Shown here: positions 24,337-30,592 of the stretch, piece by piece | Layout: each line of letters begins with the position of its first letter | Numbering within the stretch: the stretch's first letter is position 1 | NCBI GenBank assembly: GCA_017551515.1 | Contig: JAFZLK010000019.1 | Coordinates: forward strand, 1-32,393 | From: Bacteroidales bacterium | Lineage (GTDB): Bacteria > Bacteroidota > Bacteroidia > Bacteroidales > ML635J-15 | Length of the DNA stretch: 32,393 bases | Reading direction: 5' to 3' | Program-made: the position numbers and the translations under genes | The notes under the pieces: model-generated | Databases searched by the model: none | The model's input: the letters and a program-made list of their open reading frames with translations, nothing else | What the model was told of the DNA's origin: nothing

Positions 24337-25062
24337 TTAACAACTTACCGGCAACTTAAACTTCATTGTTTCCATTGTTGCAAGGTCAATCATAAACAGA
24401 GTGTCTTTCAGGACATTGCCAACACCAGTAATCATCTTTACGGCTTCGTTGACCTGCATTGAGGCGATTACTGATGGCAAAACGCCCATAACTCCGCGGT
24501 TTACATTGCCCATCGCTACGAGTTCCTTCTCGTTGGGATACAATGTGCGGTAGTTGGAGCAGGGGGGAAGGTAGTTGAAAACCGCTAACTGACCTTTTGT
24601 ATCGCCGATGGTGCCGTAAATGAAAGGTTTTCCAAGTGAGACACATGTATCGTTTATAAGATAACGCGCCGTATAGTTGTCGGTACAGTCGATTACAATA
24701 TCGCAGTCGGCAACGATTTCGCTTGCATTTTCGGGGGTTAGGAAGCAATTGTAAGGCACAAACTTCACTCCGCTGTTAAGGCGGTGCAGGGTTTTCACGG
24801 CAAGGTCGAGTTTGGGTTGCCCAACTTCGTCTTCGCGGTAAAGTACCTGTCGCTGAAGGTTGTGAATTGAAACCACATCCTTCTCCACCAAACCTATTGT
24901 GCCAATGCCTGCAGCGGTTAGGTAAAGTGAAACCACGCTTCCCAAACCGCCGACACCGACAACAAGCACCTTTGCCTTCAAAAGTTTTTCCTGTCCTTTT
25001 GCGCCAAAGTTCGGCAGGACTATCTGACGCTGATAGCGTTCGAGTTCGTAATCTGTAAGCAT
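24337..25062 (-). CDS. thiF: ThiF/MoeB/HesA-family adenylyltransferase
   Basis: A 241-residue E1-like enzyme that adenylates the C-terminal glycine of a small sulfur carrier (ThiS or MoaD). Present are YQRQI (10-14), the nucleotide loop GVGGLGS (36-42), NLQRQVLYREDEVGQPK (68-84) and the acidic DCTDN (125-129). The position next to thiH argues for the ThiF role in thiazole synthesis rather than MoeB. Odd points: the usual zinc motif CxxC in the loop before LYP is broken (only C168 remains; Asn and Thr stand where Cys would be in YRTLYP) and there is no C-terminal CxxC, so this member seems to lack the structural zinc. It is separated from thiH by the ATPase unit and has its own -7 element. The thi assignment is by context and could be wrong. 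Confidence 0.78.
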   Translation of the reverse strand: MLTDYELERYQRQIVLPNFGAKGQEKLLKAKVLVVGVGGLGSVVSLYLTAAGIGTIGLVEKDVVSIHNLQRQVLYREDEVGQPKLDLAVKTLHRLNSGVKFVPYNCFLTPENASEIVADCDIVIDCTDNYTARYLINDTCVSLGKPFIYGTIGDTKGQLAVFNYLPPCSNYRTLYPNEKELVAMGNVNRGVMGVLPSVIASMQVNEAVKMITGVGNVLKDTLFMIDLATMETMKFKLPVSC

Positions 25063-25083
25063 AAATGTCTATAATAATCAAAG

Positions 25084-25091
25084 GCAAAATT
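25084..25091 (-). promoter_or_regulatory. -7 element of the thiF-like gene
   Basis: Minus-strand TAATTTTG, an exact TAnnTTTG match, 21 nt before the ATG. No good -33 word at the usual distance. It means the gene need not depend on transcription from thiH. Confidence 0.45.
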
Positions 25092-25173
25092 ACGCAAATT
25101 TGGGTTAGTACTACTCAACTTTCTCATGTTTTGAATATAATTTACACTTTGAAGTCGCTCTCAACCCCAATGT

Positions 25174-25240
25174 TTTAATTTTTGGCGAACAAATTCACCA
25201 TTTATTATAATATTTGGTGATTACATTCACTAAATATTAT
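25174..25240. repeat. 67-bp direct repeat, left copy, flanking the DUF4143 ATPase
   Basis: Aligns without gaps to 26387-26453 with 55 of 67 identities by my count. Within it are nested inverted repeats: outer TTTGGCGAA / TTCACTAAA and inner TTCACCA / TGGTGA around ATTATAAT. It ends immediately before the -7 element of the ATPase gene, so it also covers the -33 zone. Confidence 0.85.
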
Positions 25241-25248
25241 TATATTTG
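25241..25248 (+). promoter_or_regulatory. -7 element of the DUF4143 ATPase gene
   Basis: TATATTTG, exact match to TAnnTTTG, 21 nt before the ATG at 25270. It abuts the end of the left repeat. A TTTG exists at 25213-25216, inside the repeat, but with 24-nt spacing. Confidence 0.55.
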
Positions 25249-25269
25249 CGCCATAAAAATATTGCAACA

Positions 25270-26391
25270 ATGATAGAACGCAAACTTAAATCGCTTATAA
25301 ATAGCAGATTATTCAAAGGAAAAGCCATAATACTAATTGGTGCGCGGCAGGTCGGAAAAACGACATTGCTTAAGGATCTTACCGACAACATGAACGACAT
25401 CCTATGGCTCAATGGAGATGATATTGCAACACGAACACTTTTGCAGGATGTTTCTGTTGAAAAATTCCGTAGTTTGCTTGGACGACACAAAATATTTGTT
25501 GTTGACGAAGCCCAGCGTATCGAAAATATTGGTCTGAAAATGAAACTTATAACCGACCAAATACCGGAGGTACAACTTATACTTACAGGAAGTTCTTCGT
25601 TTGACCTAGCAAATCGCATAAATGAGCCGTTAACTGGTCGGAAGTGGGAATATACGCTTTTCCCATTGTCATTCGCAGAAATGTCAAACCATACAAGCGT
25701 ATTCGATGAAATCAGACATTTGCCTTTACGTCTTGTGTTCGGGTACTATCCTGATGTTGTAACAAATCCCGGAGACGAAAAGGAAGTCCTTAAACAAATT
25801 ACCGAAAGTTATCTGTATAAGGATATTCTTGAATGGGAACGAATCAAAAAATCAGACAAGTTAGTCAAGTTGTTGCAGTCGCTGGCATTTCAAGTCGGGA
25901 GCGAAGTGTCGCTGAACGAATTGGGACGGCAAGTTGATCTTGACAAGAATACAGTGGAAAAGTACATTGTCTTGCTGGAGCAAACTCAAATAATATTCAG
26001 ACTGGCATCGCTGAGTCGTAATTTGCGTAACGAATTGAAAATGAGTAAAAAAATATACTTCTATGACAACGGTATTCGTAATGCTTTAATTAATAACTTC
26101 AACGACTTGTCAATGCGAAACGACATAGGTGCTTTGTGGGAAAACTGGATGATAAGCGAATTTGTAAAGAAAAGACACTACGACCGTAAATTTGTAAATC
26201 GCTATTTCTGGCGAACTGCACAACAGCAGGAAATTGACTATATAGAGGAATCGGACGGGATTTTCACTGCATACGAATTCAAATGGAATCCACAAAAAAA
26301 GGCAAAAATCAGTCAGACATTTCTTAAGGCATATCCAAATACAGAAATTGTAACAGTCAATAGGGATAACTTTTATACTCTGTTAGTTTAA
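25270..26391 (+). CDS. AAA_14/DUF4143 ATP-binding protein with nuclease-like C-terminus
   Basis: A 373-residue P-loop ATPase. Walker A is GARQVGKT (24-31), Walker B IFVVDE (75-80), and LILTGSSSFDL (103-113) holds the sensor residue. Residues of about 200-255 resemble a winged helix (EVSLNELGRQVDLDKNTVEKYI). The DUF4143 tail has GALWENWMISEF (287-298), D323 in QEIDYIE and E336-F-K338 in AYEFKW, a PD-(D/E)XK-type pattern. Its cellular role is not established; the family is very common, often in many copies, in Bacteroidota. ATG at 25270 is preferred to TTG at 25246, which would overlap the -7 element. It is the only plus-strand gene between thiH and thiF and is tightly framed by a 67-bp repeat on both sides, with the right copy starting in its stop codon. 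Confidence 0.87.
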   Translation: MIERKLKSLINSRLFKGKAIILIGARQVGKTTLLKDLTDNMNDILWLNGDDIATRTLLQDVSVEKFRSLLGRHKIFVVDEAQRIENIGLKMKLITDQIPEVQLILTGSSSFDLANRINEPLTGRKWEYTLFPLSFAEMSNHTSVFDEIRHLPLRLVFGYYPDVVTNPGDEKEVLKQITESYLYKDILEWERIKKSDKLVKLLQSLAFQVGSEVSLNELGRQVDLDKNTVEKYIVLLEQTQIIFRLASLSRNLRNELKMSKKIYFYDNGIRNALINNFNDLSMRNDIGALWENWMISEFVKKRHYDRKFVNRYFWRTAQQQEIDYIEESDGIFTAYEFKWNPQKKAKISQTFLKAYPNTEIVTVNRDNFYTLLV

Positions 26392-26453
26392 TTTTTAGTG
26401 AATCAACTCACCGATTATTATAATTTTTGGTGATTATATTCGCTGAATTTTAT
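26387..26453. repeat. 67-bp direct repeat, right copy, flanking the DUF4143 ATPase
   Basis: Begins within the last codons of the ATPase gene (stop codon TAA at 26389-26391). Shares TTTAATTTTT, then ATTATTATAAT and TTTGGTGATTA with the left copy. Its outer arms TTTAGTGAAT / ATTCGCTGAA and inner arms TCACC / GGTGA form a nested palindrome. Confidence 0.85.
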
Positions 26454-26493
26454 AAAAAAATAGTGGCTATGGAAAAGATTTCATAACCACTAT
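26453..26493 (-). terminator. intrinsic terminator of thiH
   Basis: On the minus strand ATAGTGGTTATG pairs with CATAGCCACTAT (one mismatch in 12) around a 10-nt loop, followed by seven T. It starts 8 nt past the thiH stop and ends where the right 67-bp repeat ends. Confidence 0.8.
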
Positions 26494-26500
26494 ACATATT

Positions 26501-27610
26501 TTATCTCAATGTTTTGTCCCAGTCCTTATAAATTACATCGTATCCTTGTGCGCGAATCATCTTTTCCATTGCGGCTGCCGAACGGTCATCGTTGATGTGG
26601 AACTGCTCGAGTTCCCTGTCGGGGTGAGCATATCCGCCCGGGTCGGTGTGTGAACCTGCGCTTACAGATGTTACACCAAGCGTGATGAAATGGTCGCGCA
26701 TATTGCTCGTCTCGCGCGTTGACATCGACATTTCAACATCGTTGTCGAAGATGCGGAACGCCCATAAGGTCTGTGCAAACTGCTTTTCGCTCATCAGGAA
26801 ATTCGGTTGGAATCCGCCAGCAGCGGGACGCATACGCGGGAACGAAAGACTGTACTTTGTTCGCCAGTAGTTCTTTGTCATAAATTTCAAATGCGATGCA
26901 AGGAAGAACATCTCGGTGCGCCATTCCTCCAATCCAATCAATGCGCCAAGTCCTACTCGGTGAATTCCCGCCTGAGCAATGCGCTCGGGAGTGCCGAGAC
27001 GCCACTTATAGTTGCTCTTCATTCCTTTGGGATGGTAAACTTTGTAGCGACCTTCGTTGTATGTCTCCTGATAGATGTACACGCTGTTGCAACCTGCCTG
27101 CTCCATGCGTTTGTATTCCTCAACCTTCATCGGGAAGACCTCGAGGTTGATGGCGGCAAAATGTTCGCGGCAAAGTTTTATTGCGTGTTCGATGTAATCC
27201 ACTCCTGCAATACTCGGACATTCGCCAGTGAGAAGCAACACATTGTCGTAGCCCATCGACTTTATGACCTTTATTTCTTCAAGGATTTCCTCGTCGTTGA
27301 GGGTTTTGCGGGCGATGTCGTTGTTGTGGTTGAAACCGCAGTAAATGCAATGGTTGCTGCACTCGTTCGACAGATACATAGGGATATATAGCAGTATCAC
27401 CTTGCCAAAACGCTTCTGCGTAAGGTTGCGCGACATTACAGCCATCTGCTCAAGGTATTTTTCGGCAGCCGGTGAAATCAACGCCTTGAAATCCTCCAAA
27501 GTCAATGTTTCCTTGCTTAATGCACGGCGCACATCGAAGTCGGTCTTTGCATAAATGCTTCGGGTGACTTCGTCCCAGTTAAGGTCTTTTATCGTATCGT
27601 AAAATTCCAT
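26501..27610 (-). CDS. thiH: thiazole synthesis radical SAM enzyme ThiH (tyrosine lyase)
   Basis: A 369-residue radical SAM enzyme that splits tyrosine to dehydroglycine and p-cresol for thiazole formation in thiamine synthesis. The [4Fe-4S] motif is C84-x3-C88-x2-C91 (CSNHCIYC), preceded by the ThiH-typical YIPMYLSNEC. Other ThiH hallmarks are LLLTGECP near 140, SVYIYQETYNEGRY near 190, GLGALIGLEEWRTE near 230 and SFPRMRPA near 268. ATG at 27610 gives the usual N-terminus; a longer in-frame start at 27652 would run through the -7 element. No thiC, thiG, thiE or thiS is in the window, so the pathway must be completed elsewhere. It ends in its own terminator. I found no THI-box in the leader. 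Confidence 0.92.
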   Translation of the reverse strand: MEFYDTIKDLNWDEVTRSIYAKTDFDVRRALSKETLTLEDFKALISPAAEKYLEQMAVMSRNLTQKRFGKVILLYIPMYLSNECSNHCIYCGFNHNNDIARKTLNDEEILEEIKVIKSMGYDNVLLLTGECPSIAGVDYIEHAIKLCREHFAAINLEVFPMKVEEYKRMEQAGCNSVYIYQETYNEGRYKVYHPKGMKSNYKWRLGTPERIAQAGIHRVGLGALIGLEEWRTEMFFLASHLKFMTKNYWRTKYSLSFPRMRPAAGGFQPNFLMSEKQFAQTLWAFRIFDNDVEMSMSTRETSNMRDHFITLGVTSVSAGSHTDPGGYAHPDRELEQFHINDDRSAAAMEKMIRAQGYDVIYKDWDKTLR

Positions 27611-27632
27611 TGTTCGCAATTTTTTAATTGTG

Positions 27633-27640
27633 CAAAAGTA
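27633..27640 (-). promoter_or_regulatory. -7 element of thiH
   Basis: Minus-strand TACTTTTG matches TAnnTTTG and lies 22 nt before the ATG. No -33 TTTG at 19-21 nt. Confidence 0.45.
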
Positions 27641-27740
27641 CATATTTTTCAAGAAACATGATTGGAAGATTTTATGAGGGTTGTAAACAGAATGACTTTT
27701 TACGCTTCGTCCCTCCGATTTTCTTAACGCTCACCAACCG

Positions 27741-27767
27741 CTCCCTGAGCTTGCCGAAGGGCAAGGC
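27741..27767. repeat. REP-like palindromic fragment
   Basis: CCCTGAGCTTGCCGAAGGGC resembles the widespread REP motif of the CCCTGAGC-x-TGTCGAAGGG type and can fold through CTTGCC / GGCAAG (27750-27755, 27760-27765). It lies in the spacer between thiH and the XRE gene, whose base composition is more GC-rich than other spacers here. Whether it is repeated in this genome cannot be seen. Confidence 0.4.
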
Positions 27768-27863
27768 GGCAATCATGGTATCTCCCTTCGGTCGATGGTT
27801 TAATAAAAATTGTTGCTTCGGGAGATTCGTTTTAATTGTCTAATTGTTGTCCAACACCCTAGT

Positions 27864-28175
27864 TTATTGTTTGTTGGCATCGAACGTCAGCAATTTGAAA
27901 CCAGTAATCCTTTCAATCTTTGCAATGCTTTCAATGGTCAGGTTTTCTGTACCTTTAAGTATTCGCGACACATATTGTTGTGTACATCCAATGCGTTCTG
28001 CAACGATTGCCTGCGTTAGGTGTTCTCGCTTCATATACGATAGCAACACCAGAGAAATTCGACGCGAATAACGGAGCCATTCCTGATTTTCCTTGCGCCA
28101 TTGTGCTTCCTCTCGCCACTTTGACGGAGTTGCGCTTTGGTTTGCTTCTAAATATTGTAATGTTTTCTGTCGCAT
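27864..28175 (-). CDS. small XRE-family helix-turn-helix regulator
   Basis: A 103-residue protein with an N-terminal charged helical part (residues 1-45, rich in W, R, E, Q) and a Cro/C1-type HTH at about 45-95: SYMKREHLTQAIVAERIGCT, then YVSRILKGTENLTIESIAKIE. The HTH pattern (Q-x3-A, Q-Y-V-S, ILKG, LTL/I-x-S-I) resembles HigA-type antitoxins and general XRE regulators. No toxin-like partner gene lies next to it, so it is more likely a stand-alone DNA-binding protein. ATG at 28175 is preferred to an upstream ATG-less extension to 28187. Targets unknown. Confidence 0.82.
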   Translation of the reverse strand: MRQKTLQYLEANQSATPSKWREEAQWRKENQEWLRYSRRISLVLLSYMKREHLTQAIVAERIGCTQQYVSRILKGTENLTIESIAKIERITGFKLLTFDANKQ

Positions 28176-28219
28176 AGTAAAAATCAATGCAAAGTACTAA
28201 AATCCTTATTGATAATTGA

Positions 28220-28250
28220 CAAAGATACTACCTTATTTTTGAATATACAA
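28220..28250 (-). promoter_or_regulatory. Bacteroidota promoter of the XRE gene
   Basis: On the minus strand TTG (28250-28248), 20 nt, then TATCTTTG (28227-28220), close to TTTG-N20-TAnnTTTG. It lies 44 nt before the ATG. Confidence 0.5.
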
Positions 28251-28332
28251 CTTTTAATTGTATTTTTTCTCCGCATTTTCAAAATAGATTTTCCGTTTTT
28301 AGTATCCGAATAAATAATGTTCCAGACAAACC

Positions 28333-30021
28333 TTACACCCTGTTCAACTCCTCCATCAATGCTCGACGATTAGGATATAGATTACGAAGCGTAGCAACAA
28401 TCTTGTCGGCTTCCGCCCTTGCTCCCAACTTTATCATCCTGCGAATATAGCGACAGGCTTCCTTGTAATTGTCCCGTCCCATGTTGTTTTCCATAAACTT
28501 CATAATCTGTTTTGCATAAATTCCAGCAACTTCTTCTGCATACTGTTTCGCAAGGAAAGATTCATACCTTTCGGTTACACTCAAGCGGTTGCAATCCTTT
28601 ACAAACGCCAAAAGTTTGTCCCACCATTTTTCGCTTATAAATATCTTTGCCACCAACTCAGAATCCCAGTATCTGCCTTTGTTTTTAATTTCAGCTACAA
28701 TGTCACACACAAAATCATCCCATTCTTCATGTTTTACATTCTTCTTCAGAATCTTGTAGTAGTCCTGCTCTTGTCTGAAATTATCAATTAGCAGATATCG
28801 TGCATATTCAATTATTTTCGGCGTATCATTCTGTGCCTGAGCAATTTTCAACAACCAGTCGTACCATTCCTTTGCCAATCCGGGCTTGCTTTGCATATCA
28901 CATTTCACTCCGTCACGTGCAATCCTGATTGCATCGGCGAAATTCTTTTGCTCCATAGCCATTTCGATAGCCATCCGCCTGAATCTGGAATTTGAAAGAT
29001 TCTGGTCGCGGAAAGCATTGGCTTCAATTTCTCCTCTTACCTTCAACAAAAGGTCGTACTTTATTGTTTGCAGTACCTCTTCGTAGTATTCGGATTCCAA
29101 TGGTTTTTCCGTCAGTGCTAAAACTTCTTTGAATTCACCATCAGTTTTCACCTGGCTTGCAGCAATTTCGAGAAGTTCTGTGTGCCAATCAAAACCATTG
29201 TATAGATTTCGTTTGAAAAAGTCAAGACAAGTCTCAAAAATCATCTTACGGATGTCTTCCTGCCTGTTAACTTCCGCCAAATTGTTTAGCATTTCGAACG
29301 ACTCGTCTATACAACCGCCAATCTCTCCGTTGCTGTCATCGGAATTATTAAGAGCATCTTCCATTTCGCCTATTACGGCAAACAATACCATCAAAGCAGT
29401 TCTATAATTTTTGCTGTCCATATTCACTTGAGCACCATCAAGCATTTCGCCTATTGCCCGCCCGACAACACGAGTTTCATTCCACTCTATAAATCCGTAT
29501 TTGCCAGTAGCGGCTTTTATTATCGACTTTACCTGCTTCTGGTAATATTCAATGGAAATGTCATCGTTGTAACATTCGAGAACCGTAAACAAATGATTTC
29601 TGAAATTGGCATTCTTCTTTGCCTCATCGCTAATAATCTTCACAAGTTCATCGTGTGTTGCCTTTGCTAGAATATCATTGATTTGCTCGGCTGTACTTTT
29701 ATGCTTTGCTGAAGACTTTTTCTTTTTCGTCTTGGTTTCCGACAAATCCAACTCATCTTCCAGCAACTTGAATATCACGGCTGTCACATGTTTGCATACT
29801 GGTCCCATATCGTATGGGCAATCGCACGAATGCTCGGTTACTACACTATTCTTAATAGTAAGTTCAACAGTATAGTCTTCCGTGCCTTCCACAATGGCTT
29901 CGTATGTATTCGGTGCGATTTCCTCTATTTCGCCGACATGCCCATTTCTATAATAAGACAAACCGCGTTCAAGTATTTTCTCGTCAACGACCTGTTCAAA
30001 CCTATCCAATGGTATCTGCAT
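28333..30021 (-). CDS. SWIM zinc-finger protein with long helical domain
   Basis: A 562-residue cytoplasmic protein. The N-terminal SWIM motif is C66-x-C68-x7-C76-x-H78 (CDCPYDMGPVCKH), a zinc-binding fold thought to contact DNA or proteins. Residues of about 95-110 are a Lys-rich linker. The rest, to 562, is almost all alpha-helical with TPR/HEAT-like texture (for example NFADAIRIARDGVKCD and AEADKIVATLRNLYP). In other bacteria SWIM proteins of this type often stand next to SNF2-like helicases or MoxR/VWA genes; none is visible here, so it appears to be a stand-alone gene. Function unknown. ATG at 30021 follows a good promoter. Confidence 0.85.
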   Translation of the reverse strand: MQIPLDRFEQVVDEKILERGLSYYRNGHVGEIEEIAPNTYEAIVEGTEDYTVELTIKNSVVTEHSCDCPYDMGPVCKHVTAVIFKLLEDELDLSETKTKKKKSSAKHKSTAEQINDILAKATHDELVKIISDEAKKNANFRNHLFTVLECYNDDISIEYYQKQVKSIIKAATGKYGFIEWNETRVVGRAIGEMLDGAQVNMDSKNYRTALMVLFAVIGEMEDALNNSDDSNGEIGGCIDESFEMLNNLAEVNRQEDIRKMIFETCLDFFKRNLYNGFDWHTELLEIAASQVKTDGEFKEVLALTEKPLESEYYEEVLQTIKYDLLLKVRGEIEANAFRDQNLSNSRFRRMAIEMAMEQKNFADAIRIARDGVKCDMQSKPGLAKEWYDWLLKIAQAQNDTPKIIEYARYLLIDNFRQEQDYYKILKKNVKHEEWDDFVCDIVAEIKNKGRYWDSELVAKIFISEKWWDKLLAFVKDCNRLSVTERYESFLAKQYAEEVAGIYAKQIMKFMENNMGRDNYKEACRYIRRMIKLGARAEADKIVATLRNLYPNRRALMEELNRV

Positions 30022-30046
30022 AAACCAACATATTAAAATTACTATG

Positions 30047-30077
30047 CAAAGTTAAGCATATAAGGCTAATTTGGCAA
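30047..30077 (-). promoter_or_regulatory. Bacteroidota promoter of the SWIM gene
   Basis: On the minus strand TTG (30077-30075), 20 nt, then TAACTTTG (30054-30047). This is close to the consensus, and the -7 sequence is identical to that of the giant surface-protein gene. Confidence 0.6.
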
Positions 30078-30144
30078 GTTTTTTTTGCGATGTATATGAA
30101 GCATATATCAAACGAAAGCGATTACTTTGCATTGTGAACAAAAC

Positions 30145-30184
30145 TACTCAATGTATTGAGTAAATTTACCCAGTCCATTCAGTA
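30145..30184. repeat. 40-bp imperfect palindrome, solo
   Basis: Arms of 18 nt with 4 or 5 mismatches around AATT; the left arm itself holds a perfect palindrome TACTCAAT-GT-ATTGAGTA (30145-30162) and the centre is GTAAATTTAC. Its ATTGAGTAAAT resembles ATTCACTAAAT of the repeat next to the DUF4143 ATPase (25229-25239), and the nested-palindrome layout is similar. Confidence 0.55.
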
Positions 30185-30309
30185 ATATCCCCAAATATCA
30201 CATAAAACATTAATCACAAATCAATTACACATAAAAAAAAGTATTTCTTCAAATCGGACTTAAAGGTGCTGTTTGAATAGTGATAATTGTATTGATAATC
30301 TTGCTATGC

Positions 30310-30347
30310 AACAAAAACAGCAGCCGACTATTTGCAGACTGCTGTTT
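30310..30347 (-). terminator. intrinsic terminator after the small ORF
   Basis: On the minus strand AAACAGCAG (30347-30339) pairs perfectly with CTGCTGTTT (30323-30315), 15-nt loop, followed by further T. It lies 25 nt past the stop of the 57-residue ORF and shows that a transcript reaches this point from the right. Confidence 0.75.
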
Positions 30348-30371
30348 CGCTTATTTGATGGATTATTATTG

Positions 30372-30545
30372 TTATTCAAAATATTTTTCCCTATTCTTAT
30401 CTATTCTCTCATTGTATTTTTCAATTTTTTTTATAAGTATACGATATGCCTCCTCACTCCAAAACTTTTCATCTAACTTTTTGATTACTTCCATCTGTTC
30501 TTGGCATAGTTTGTCAAATTCTGCGTCTAAATCTTTTTTATCCAT
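30372..30545 (-). CDS. small helical hypothetical protein
   Basis: A 57-residue ORF starting MDKKDLDAEFDKLCQEQ and continuing as one long amphipathic, charged helix to the end (EKYNERIDKNREKYFE). I do not recognise a family. Support for a real gene: strongly biased Lys/Glu/Asp composition, position 47 bp after the FISUMP gene in the same direction, and an intrinsic terminator right after it. A coiled-coil oligomer is a reasonable structural guess. The ATG at 30545 is preferred over one at 30584, which would nearly abut the FISUMP stop and add a hydrophobic stretch. Confidence 0.5.
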   Translation of the reverse strand: MDKKDLDAEFDKLCQEQMEVIKKLDEKFWSEEAYRILIKKIEKYNERIDKNREKYFE

Positions 30546-30592
30546 AACTTTATATTTAATGATTAATATTAGGTGATTATACAATTAAAACT

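Larger units (their letters stand above)
30022..30371. other. gene-free spacer with promoter, palindrome and terminator
   Basis: A 350-bp AT-rich spacer. From left to right it holds the SWIM gene promoter (30047-30077), a 40-bp imperfect palindrome (30145-30184) and a minus-strand terminator (30315-30347). Plus-strand frames here lack coding character. Confidence 0.75.

Noticed and set aside
25174..26453. Insertion sequence or classical transposon
   Set aside because: No transposase or recombinase is encoded. The repeats are direct and imperfect and no clear target duplication is seen. A mobile nature remains only an inference.
27611..27863. TPP riboswitch before thiH
   Set aside because: The leader between the -7 element and the ATG is too short (about 20 nt) and lacks the CTGAGA and ACCTGA-type THI-box words. 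The CTGAGC at 27745 belongs to the REP-like motif.
27864..28175. HigA-like antitoxin of a toxin-antitoxin pair
   Set aside because: No toxin-sized ORF lies directly up- or downstream on the same strand, so I keep it as a stand-alone XRE regulator.
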